Shown here: positions 45,540 through 54,829 of the stretch, piece by piece | Layout of the letters: each line of letters starts with the position of its first letter | How positions within the stretch are numbered: the first letter of the stretch is position 1 | Assembly (NCBI GenBank): GCA_022559845.1 | Contig: CM040128.1 | Span: 181,704,691 to 181,768,690 of the forward strand | From: Amorphophallus konjac | Lineage: Eukaryota > Streptophyta > Magnoliopsida > Alismatales > Araceae | Reading direction: 5' to 3' | Length of the DNA stretch: 64,000 nt | Notes under the pieces: model-generated | What the model was told of the DNA's origin: nothing | Database searches by the model: none | Seen by the model: the letters and a program-made list of their open reading frames with translations, nothing else | Program-made: the position numbers and the translations under genes

Positions 45540-46090
45540 AGGGGTTGGTTATTTTCGGGATAAAATCGACGGCATATTCCCACCATCTTGGACCATGCCA
45601 AGTGGGGAATAGGAAACCACCCATGCAGTGGCAGGGTGGGATCCGTAAAAGATCGGGCATAACTGACCCAGAATCCGAGTAAGCACTGGCGTAACATGAC
45701 GCGCCCCGTGCGTACGCGATGTTGCATCTATATCCCCCTTCAAAGGACCGTCGGAGAGCATGTAGGGACATAGCTCCGTGGGCCAACGGGGTTGAGAGAG
45801 AGGACATCACAGCTACCTGGCAAGGTATGTGTAAATTTCGGCAGCATGTCCCCTCAACTTGGATTATGCCAAGAGAGGATAGGTCATCATCCACGGAGTG
45901 CCGGGATGACAACCGAACGAGGATGGGCACCGGGCCCCGGGACATCGCTTACCTTTATTCCATCGTTTAATATCCCCTTGAAATCCCTCGGAACTCATAT
46001 AATGACATGGCCCTTTGGGTTCATAAGGGTGAAATCTGGATCGGGAATGAGGACTGTAGGGGAGGCCTTCCCCATTACTATGTCTTCTCA
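45540..46090. repeat. Diverged direct duplication of about 290 bp
   Basis: The block around 45570-45800 (CATCTTGGACCATGCCAAG..., CCACCCATGCAGTGGCAGGG..., TATCCCCCTTCAAAGGACC) is echoed at about 45850-46030 (CAACTTGGATTATGCCAAG..., CATCCACGGAGTGCCGGG..., ATATCCCCTTGAAATCCC). The order is the same but the sequence is strongly diverged. Confidence 0.5.
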
Positions 46091-47149
46091 AGGCATCCAT
46101 GACGATCTCTGAACATCCCCGGGGCATATGTGTATGGAGACTAAAAGATTGAAGGATGTCAGTGCAGAAGAGGGCCTCGGACTGGGTTTCATCGGCCGGA
46201 GAAGGAGGGGCTCTCGGCATGGTTTTAATTTGACAGAGAAATAGGGTTCTCGGCATGGGTTTAGCTGGCCGAATGAGGGGCTTCTCGGCATGATTTAGGG
46301 GTTCAAAAGGGGGGTCTCGGCGGCGGCTTCCCGGCGCGCTCATGGCCGCGCCGAGAGGCTTGCATGGAGGGGCTTGAATAGGCCTATAGGGAAGGGGGTC
46401 TCGGCATGGAGCTTCCCGGCGCGCTCCTGGCCGCGCTGGGAGCCTGGCGCCGGGAGGCTTGCATGGAGGCACGTGAGAAGGGTTGAAATGGCCTTTTTTT
46501 GTCGTTTAGCCGAAGAGGGAGGCCTCTCGGCTGGATAGTTCTCGGCGGGGAATTGTGCACGCCGAGAAGGTGAAATCGCTGCAGGGTTTCAGGGTTCAGA
46601 CGATGCTCTGCTTCTGGGATTCCTGAGTTTTCTGGCTGCGATTGAAGTTGAATTTGAAGTATAGGAGGGGGGGTTTCATGGATATTTCCCTGAGAAAGGG
46701 CCAAGGGGGATCTCGAGGGTAGGATCGATGGGGAACGAGACCATCGTCTGGATTTCTGAAGACTTTGTTTTATTTCTGCCGTCGGCCGCCTGGGGATCAA
46801 GAGATGACTGTCTCTGATCCCCCGGACGAATCCCATAGCATCTAGAAAATGGTGACTGAGGAACCTTTGGCATCAAACTCCAGACCCTAATCATCCAAGG
46901 GATTAGAATGGAGGGTCGAGAGATCGAGATTGTCATTCGCTAGAATCCGCGGAATAGAAGTGATCCGAAGAATCGATATACCCTCGTATAGCCAGCGGTT
47001 CAGGGGACCAAGAGATTGATGTCTCTGGTCCCTGAACAGTACAAGGAGGGGCCCGGTTTTCATGCCTCTAAAGAGAAGATTCGTCTGAACCATTAAATGT
47101 TTTGCATAAACGATAAACATACAAAGATAAGCAGAGAGCAGACATTTCG
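46091..47149. other. LTR-like DNA rich in CTCGGC words
   Basis: At 46170-46560 there are more than eight CTCGGC(A/G) words similar to those in the Tat-type LTR and antisense-gene promoter to the right. Two short imperfect inverted repeats (GGGACCAAGAGATTG...TCTCTGGTCCC at about 47007, and a relative at about 46796) lie in the right half. It may be part of the same LTR or of a second related copy. No coding region is supported. Confidence 0.35.
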
Positions 47150-48410
47150 ATCAAAGGAGAGCAGACATCTTAATCAGTAGATCCCCAAATGGGTCACGTT
47201 GACATTTCATTGCATCGCATCGAAGCCTTACATCGACTGTGAAATAGAAATGCAAAGCAGAAAGATGGAGATTGAGACCGGAACTCGCCGGCTACTTTCG
47301 ATAAATCAAGACAAAGGCTCACTAGATTACATCGGTAAAAAAAAACATGGGGAGGGCAGAGCATTGACTCCTCTCCCTCCCCCTAGCAGCCTACCTGGAG
47401 CCCTTTTCTTCTTCTTTTCTTCTGCTTCTTCTCTTCTGCTTCTTCTCTTCTCTTAGCCGAGGGGGACTCTCTCTTGGCAGGACTCCCTCTCTACTCTTTC
47501 TTTTCTGGCTTCTTTTTCTCTTTTTCTTCTCTCTTTTTGTTCCCCTCCTTTTGTCTCTCTCTCCAGGCATCCATCTGTTCGAAGGGAGAGGGTTTTTTAT
47601 ACCCGTTTCCCCCCTTCTCGGCAGGCTTCATCTCGGCGCGCCCCAAATGGGGCTTCCCGGCGCGATTGCAAGTGGCTCTCGGCGCCCTCTTTTGGGCTTC
47701 GGCAATTGGCTCTTGGCGCCATCCTTTGCAGGCCCAATTAAAGCTTTTTAGCCACTTTCACAGGCCCATTTGAGTCTTTCAAGGGCATCATCACCCAAAA
47801 GGGGTCTTCCATTGGTGACACAACTTGTATCATTATTAAGGTTTTCATCAGTCCGTAGACAGGGGTCTCATCAGTCCGTAGACAAGGGTTTCATCAGTCC
47901 GTAGACAGGGGTTTCATCAGAATTGCCATCTGAACGGTGACAAGACCGGGTATTATCTTATCGATATCGTCACTTGAATGGTGACGAGCTCGGGCATCAG
48001 CTTTAGTCCGAAAGACTTCCGTCGGGTGTATAATCTGTGGAGACCATTCTTCTTCTGTTCTGACTTTGCAAAAGCCTTTGCAATCTTCATCTGCCGGTAC
48101 CGGCTTCATCTTCATCTCATATTACATCTGTCAGTAAGCCGACATCTGACTTACCCTGACATATCATCCGTGGATTCTTGGACGAAACGGTAGTACAGCT
48201 CTCATTAAAGGGCTGGAAGGTCTCATCAGTCAAGTGACTGCTGCTTTATCACTGCTGCCGACTGAGTGACATTGACACCGGGCATCAGCTTTGCCGACAA
48301 GGGCTTTAGCAGGGTAGACAGTTGATGAGCTTCATCATTGGTCTTTCACTGTTGGTCTGACCCTCCTTTCAATTATGTTTTCACCCTTGTTCATTTTCCC
48401 GGTGTCAACA
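47150..48410 (-). repeat. 3' LTR of the Tat-type element (left limit uncertain)
   Basis: The right edge is set by TGTTGACACCGGG on the minus strand, directly after a G-rich polypurine run. U3 contains tandem TCATCAGTCCGTAGACA units of about 23-34 bp (about 47840-47920, three to four copies) and CTCGGC/CCCGGCGCG words (47630-47725). A minus-strand TATA box is at 47604-47594. The T/C-rich tract 47400-47570 would be in R-U5. Confidence 0.6.
47594..47604 (-). promoter_or_regulatory. LTR TATA box of the Tat-type element
   Basis: The minus strand reads GGGTATAAAAAACCC, a strong TATA context, followed by GA-rich transcript-leader-like DNA. Confidence 0.65.
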
Positions 48411-48421
48411 AATGCCCCCCA
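48411..48421 (-). other. Polypurine tract of the Tat-type element
   Basis: The minus strand reads GGTGGGGGGCATT just before the LTR start TGTTGACACC. Confidence 0.6.
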
Positions 48422-48609
48422 CCTGCGGGCGGCGTAAGCGCAGAATAAGCGGCACGGGGGTTGCATGTGTCTTTCATCATTCGAGGGTATCTTCCTCAAT
48501 TTGTCTTTAATCCGGTTCTCTGACCTGATCATTTGATGCAACAATATTTTGCACTCTTACCTTCCCTTTTCACATTTTTATTCTTCATACTTTCTTTATT
48601 TTCAGCAAT

Positions 48610-48960
48610 TTGGAGCTTCTCGGCACGGGCCACAAGCTTCTCGGCATGACCCTCTCAGCGCAAGGCTTCTCGGCGCGAAGGATCTCTCGGCGTGGGCTTC
48701 TCGGCGCGGATGAAGGGGCTCTGGGCCTGGGGCTTCTCGGCGCGCCCTGGCGGAAGGGGGCCTCGGCCTGGGGTTCTCGGCCTGGGGGCTTTCGGCCTGG
48801 GGTTCTCGGCGCGCCTTCTGGCCGCCTGAGGCTCTCGGCATGGAGCTCTCGGCGTGGAGGGCTCTCGGCATGGAGCTCTCGGCACGCTTTTTGGCCGCCT
48901 GGAGCTCTCGGCGTGGAGGGCTCTCGGCGCGCATTGCTTCGCGCCGAGAAGCTTCTCCCT
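48610..48960 (+). promoter_or_regulatory. CTCGGC motif array upstream of the antisense gene
   Basis: About 17 copies of YTCTCGGC followed by GCG, GTG, ATG, ACG or CTG lie in 350 bp, in one orientation, ending about 10 bp before a TATA box. The same word occurs in the LTR U3 and at 46170-46560. The array translates without stops on both strands, which is a by-product of composition. A role as binding sites is inferred. Confidence 0.65.
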
Positions 48961-48967
48961 CCCCTTC

Positions 48968-48976
48968 TCTATTTAA
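48968..48976 (+). promoter_or_regulatory. TATA box of the antisense gene
   Basis: CTCTATTTAACCCC follows the motif array and precedes a long TTC-rich leader, typical of plant 5' untranslated regions, 340 bp before the ATG at 49313. Confidence 0.6.
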
Positions 48977-49312
48977 CCCCCCGAGAGGGTTTTCTTTCTC
49001 ATTTCTTCATCTTCTTTCTCTTTCTTCATTTCTTTTTCTTCTTCCGTTTTCTTTCATCGGCGGGAGCTTTGTCTCCTCTCGGCCGCCCTCGTCTTTCTTC
49101 CCGTTTAGTCGGATTTCACCCGGGTAGGACGATACTAGGGATTTAATCCCTTTTCCTTTCGGGATCACCCCCTCTTGGTTGGTGATTCCCTATTCTTTTT
49201 GGGCAGACCCCGAATAAGGGGAGATGCTGCCAAAATTTTATAGAATCTCATGTTGCACTCTACACAAGACTGGCTTTTAATTCACACTTTTTCTTCGACT
49301 GCTGGCACTGCA

Positions 49313-52300
49313 ATGGCTTCCAGTTCTGATGTTGCATCTTCCGGAGCTGTTGGTGCTAGCTCATCGGCCCAGCCAGACATATCTCGGGCCACAGTAAATT
49401 GGCTGAATGTGCATAATCTGGATTTCGGCTATGACAGGATTGCTTCAGTTGACGAATCATCTGACTCTGAAACTGACACCGTGTCGACAGCCCGGGTATA
49501 CTCCACGGCGACTGAGACATGCTTCAGGCGGGATGGTAACTATCGGCCAGACCTCCCGAAGGACCGAAATTTGATGCCGTTCATCCGGACTTTCACAGTG
49601 GGCGGCATGCGAGATTACCGGATAGCTCGCGTAGTTGAAGCTGCCATCCTTGCTGAGCGAGATAGCCTGAAGGACTCAGTGTATCGCAGCAAGGCCATCT
49701 ATCTTCCTGGGGAAAAGCGCGACTGGGATGCCGTCCTTGGCATATCGGAGCTGGAACCAGAGAAGAAGATGCTGGTCCGGGCCCTGGAATTCACACCTGC
49801 CCGGTGGGATAATGCTAGCGGCCGAGTTCATAGGGAGAAGCCCGGCTATGGTATGTTGTTGGCACCATTAAAGTGGGGATATCGCGAAGAACCCTTCGTG
49901 CTGAATTGTTCGGCCGTTCAGTTCAAGTACCTTCTGGCCACTGGCTGGTTCGGAGACACCAAAATCACTGACGCCCACCTATTCCGAGTGGGGGCAGTGG
50001 AGTTTACAGAGTTTGTTCTGATAGAATATGCCCCCCTGCTAATCAGAGCAGGGGTGTACCACAGTGTCTTCGCTTCTAGATTCCGGTATCCCATATCCCG
50101 AGGGCTGTGCTGTGGAATGTTTGAAGTGTTCTGCCCTTTATTCAACACTTTCTATACAGCAGAGGGGGAGACATCCCTGGATCTCTGGAGTTTATCACAG
50201 CTCTCCGGCCTGCCCATTGATGGTGAGCCGTATGAGGAGGTTTGCTTGTCAGATTCCGAGAAGGATAGCTCTGATGGCGAGGGCAAGTATTCCCTCGACT
50301 TCTCATATCGATATCTGATGAAGGTATACCGCTCCATCTGTCTGGCGTACAGCAGGGGGTACTCTAAAGGCTATCAACCCCGAGAGAAAGGTAGCAAAAT
50401 GAGGGTCCGGATAGGGCAGTGGATCCAGTATTTCTTTGACGGTCCCCTGAAGTATGCAGACTTTCCTTCTATGGGTCCGGCTGCTAGTAGGCAGGTAAGG
50501 GCTCCCCGTTATAAGTCGGTGCTACCCTCCTCATTGCGCCACGCAGGCAGCGGTGGTCCCAACCCAGCAGGCGTAGACCCCATCACACACTGCGCGGCCT
50601 ATTTTACATTTTGGTTGTGCACTTTTGCTCTCCCACAAGGGGACGAGACAATCATTCGGCCAGAGGCCATAAATACAGCTTGTCAGATGGCATGGGGGAT
50701 GAAGCTGTCGCTCTGCCCAGTGGCCCTGTGCTTGATATACAAATCTTTGGGGGACCTATACAAGCATCGGACTCCCCGTTCTTTGAGGACCGTGGGTCCT
50801 TTTCATTTCTTCAACGCCTGGGTCTGCAGTATATTCCCTGAATTAGCTCCGATAGGCGGATACAGTGTCACCCAGGATGGTTGAATTTTCCAGCGCTGAG
50901 CCTGGTCCCTTTTATGATCAGCTGTTTAAAATAAGGGGCCGACTGATAAAAGTACCAGTGGACGCCCCCGGTAGCATACATTTCTGGAGCTTGGCAGCAG
51001 GTTCAGCTCCTTTGATTGATCCTCAGAGAGAGTGCAAACTGGAAGAAATAGAGACATATATCCACCCTGTCTCAGGGGTCAACACTGCTCGGCCAATCCT
51101 GGAGCCGGAGCTGGTGAGATGGGCCATGGCAATTCGGCCCAGTGTTTTGGTTTACAGGAAGGGTGGCCTGCTTCTGTTGGAGCCATACTATCCGTTCCGC
51201 TTTGGGCGAAACTTCGGCTACGACCAGCATATTCCTACCTCGGCTGCCCAATTTCTCTTAGATAGCCGGGCCAAGCACGGGTCCATCATTGTTGGCGAGG
51301 GCCGGTTGTGGTGGGATTTCTATCATCGCCAGGATGATGTAGTTTTCAGGGTGCCCCCTGTTTCTAACCGTGTTCCCCGGGTAACACCAGAATATATCAA
51401 ATGGTGGAATATCCGGACCGGCTTTTATAGGGACGGTAGGGGTGCCTTCTGGGATGTGGCAGAGCGCTCCTTCCTGAAACAGTAACCTGGGCCGGTGTTT
51501 GATATTTCTGAAGCCCACTTGAAAAAACTTTACTCACAGCATCTGAGGGAGGCGGAGAATTATCTGACTCAGCGGCGAGCCTTGAAGGAAAAGAGTTCCG
51601 AGCCGCTTGCTCCTGTCTTCGCTGCTATCAACGAGGACACCTTTATGCAGAGTTTGAAACAACTGAGCCATGTAGGGGGCACTCGCTTGGAAGTGCAGCA
51701 ATACCCATTTCCTGTCGAAGAGCCGCTCCCGACAGTAGCTTCCTGGAGGGGTCCAGTTGATAGATTTCATCCATATAGGACGTTTGTACGCCGAGAAGAT
51801 AGAACTCAGACGTACTATAGACAGACGTCCTGGCTATTCATTCTGCTAAATTTGCATGGGTTATCTGCAGAAAGCCCGATAGCTGGCATATTGAACAAGC
51901 CACTGTTTATATCATTTCATTATGTCGATGGTTGGGGCATGGACCATCTTGACTTGTTTCGATGCCTTGACTTTCGCGGCTATAATGATCTGGCGGCTTT
52001 GGTAGAGAAGTGCCAGATATTCGGTGATGTGTGCTGGCTCATCAAGGAGGCTGCTTCCCGCTCCAAGGAGGTAGCTTACATGTACTGGCCACTTTCTGTA
52101 TTCTATGACGGCCCGGCAGGTAAGATTTCTTCTTTTCTGATTGCAGTGTTTTCTGCTTAGCATCTGAACTTCGCACCCACTGATCCCATCATCCTTCTGC
52201 CATTCTCCTCAGACCGGCCTGATATAAAGCGGCAGGGGCTCTATAGAAAGATTATTGCGCAGGCCGAGAAGCCCACTTATTTTGAAGTCCCTGCCGCGGC

Positions 52301-54478
52301 ACCGACCACTACTCCCCTGCCTCCTGGCAAGAAGAGGAAGGCTTCCGCAGTCAAGGCTGCAGTTGGGAAGGCCAGGAAGGCCAAAAAGGTCCATATTCAA
52401 CAGTCGACTTCGGTGGCGATGGATACTGGGACCCCTCTCCCTGACATTCCATCATTTGATGAGTTTGAGCTGCAGAGGGAGGCTGCTTCGACACCGGTTC
52501 AGGGTAACATCAAGAGCTTGCATTTGCATTCTTCACTGTCTTCTGCAGGATCTCAAAGAAGTCCTTGAATTTGACCCATTCTTTTTGCACAGCCGAAGAG
52601 ACAGTCATAGCACCTTCTGTGGTGGAGACCAGATTGCCTTCTCCTATGCCGGCTAGTGAGGCGAGGGGTAAGTGTATCTTCTCATCTGTTTCATACCTGT
52701 ATTTGTCTTCTTTGCTACATTTCTCAGAGGTTTCTTTTTGCATCAGCGGCAGGCGAGGAGCAGACTGAGGCTGTGGTGACAGAAGAGTTGCTTCCACCAC
52801 AGGAAGGTTACAAGCCTCAGTCGAAGCAGCGTACCGTTTCGACCAGGCGCATAATTACCCGGTCTACATCTCGGCATGTTTTAGAGGTGGCCCCACAGCG
52901 TACAGCTAGTGTGGAAATATCCTCAGGCAGTTCTAAGACCGCCTCTGATGAGGAGGAAGCAACCTTCAGCGACAGTGAGGGAGATGCTCCTGAATCAGAG
53001 GCCCCACTTGTATTTGTAAAGGGTGTTCCGTCTTTTCAGCCTGCTAAACTGGTTGTGCTATCTCCTGAGGAGGAGTTGCAAGAGGAGTTTGCCGGGCTCG
53101 ATACCGAGATTGACATAACTCCACCATTTGTCATTCCGACTATGGAGCTTCCTTCTCTTTCACCCCACTTCGAGGATGTGGACCCTGCTTCAAGGGTGGG
53201 TTCCTTTTCATGTTTGTTGCTTCATCTGCCCCTTCTTCTTTTATATCTAGCGCTGAAGTTGCTTTGTTTTGGTCTCAGGGCATTGCCATTGCTAGCTCAG
53301 ACACAACTGCGGCTATCATGGACATTTCTTCCACAAACTGGGCTATTGTCCCTTTCCAGCCGTTAACTTGCACGGGAATTCCCGAGATCATTCGCCCTGT
53401 GCCGACGCGGATATAGTCCTCGACAGATTTAGCATCGTTGGACTTTGGATCACCAGGAGAGATTTCCATCCTTGTCAGGGCCTCAGAGTTCAGAGCCGAA
53501 GCAGACCCAGCCAGAAGCTCCGCTTTCATACCGGCTGCCATAATGTCAATTATGCCTGAGTCAGCAGTCCCTGCCACAGTGGCTATAGAAACTGGATTTC
53601 TACCTTTACAGACTAGAGACCCTTCGCCCCCATTATCAGGAAGAGTAGCTGAAGATGAAGCCCTTATTTAGAAGATTCATGAAGAGATAGCTCCATCATT
53701 CATCGGTCCTCCCTCCGCTGATGTTCAAGCCATAGCGCCCGAGACGGAGGGGGAATCTTCAGTTCAGCCAGAGGGCATGGAGAGGGACCGGCCAGTTCTT
53801 CCAGCAGATTTACCGTCTTCATCCTCTCAGCCGGATGTCGCACTGTGGGCAGACATCGATAGCGAAGTGACCTTCGAAGTGATCCCCTCTGCTTCTTTTG
53901 GCTTTGCATCGTCTGAGAGCTTTGTCTGGCAGAACCTGGAGATGCTGCGCCAGCTGGTAGAATCTCAGCCTGGCTTGACATATTTGCAACTGAAGAAAAT
54001 TGCTGATCGCTTCACTGCCGGTCTGCAGGCTATGGGTTGCCCTCTGGACACATGGGCTCAGCGGGTCTTGCTTTTGCTTAAATTCGTGCATCGGAGGGAT
54101 TTCCTAGCACGGACCATGGTTGATAAGCTAACGGCGCTGAAATTGCAGAGGTCAGAATGCAAATCCGAGTTGGGGAAGCTGACACTTATGCTTGATGGAC
54201 GCCGAGCTGAGCTAGAAGGTGCTATTCAGCGGGAAGAAGCTGTGCGGGACCGGATAGCCCTATTGGAGATGGAACTCTCTGGACTTCGAGCTGAACTGCA
54301 GCAACTCTCCTTTATCCGGCCGCAGTCTGAAGAGGAGGTAGCCTCGCTGGAGGGACGGGTGATGTCTCTTCAGGACATGTCCATTGGGCTTCAGGAGGAG
54401 GAAGCGCGCCTTCATGAGCTAGGAGCCGCCCCTTATGTGGGTCTTCTAGCCTTCGAAGATATATTCCGGCAGTCGTGA
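49313..54478 (+). pseudogene. Antisense five-exon gene with plant-mobile-domain-like protein, broken copy
   Basis: My exon model is 49313-52119, 52213-52503, 52593-52667, 52747-53195 and 53279-54478. All four introns (93, 89, 79 and 83 bases) have GT-AG ends and T-rich 3' sides, and the codon phases fit across each, giving about 1,607 codons. The ATG at 49313 (MASSSDVASSGAVGASS) is preferred to upstream starts. Residues about 130-330 resemble the plant mobile domain: PLKWGYREEPFVLNCSAVQF, then SLDLWSLSQLSGLPIDGEPY, where the domain has L-x-L-x-D-V-x-x-L-x-G-L-P-I-D-G. Exon 2 has nuclear-localisation-like clusters PPGKKRKAS and KARKAKKVH. Exons 3-5 are Ser/Glu/Pro-rich, and exon 5 ends in a coiled coil (SECKSELGKLTLMLDGRRAE, RIALLEMELSGLRAELQQL). 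Damage: a +1 shift near 50870, TAA at 51483, TAG at 53414 and TAG at 53669. Assignment to the mobile-domain family is by motif only. Confidence 0.75.
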
Positions 54479-54829
54479 ATTGTTTATCCCTCCTTTTTTT
54501 GTTCTCTTCTGTAATGTAATGTCCCCTCGGGGCCCTTCATGTATTCCCTTTTTATTGGAAAGGAATCTCTTGGCTTCCAGCGTCTCCATCTTACTTTGCA
54601 TATGGTTTTATCACTTTGGGAAGTGAGGTAGCGGTTTTGACAATCCCTCATGCGAACGGCTCGTACTTGGCAGGAGAGCGTCCACCCCTTCAGAGAAAGG
54701 ATGGGGGACTCGCTCCACCGCGTGATGGCATCCGAAGAGGTGCTTAAACCGGATTTTGTGAGTGGCAGCAAAAATCCTTCCGGCCATGTGCGCCATAAAG
54801 GAGACAATTTGCAGGAGTGTGAAAGGAGA
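54479..54829. other. Downstream region of the antisense gene
   Basis: It contains T-rich DNA, TGTAATGTAATG (54511-54523) and TTTTATTGGAAAGG (54550), which could act as a plant polyadenylation region for the antisense gene. Beyond it the element's tandem 3' array begins. Confidence 0.4.

Noticed and set aside
48602..49146. ORFs of 95-178 codons on both strands over the CTCGGC array
   Set aside because: They arise from the short GC-rich repeat. The region is better explained as promoter and leader of the gene starting at 49313.
52504..52548. A 45-base version of intron 2 ending at TTCTGCAG
   Set aside because: It is shorter than usual for plant introns. The AG at 52592, after CTTTTTGCAC, gives 89 bases and the phase needed to enter exon 3.
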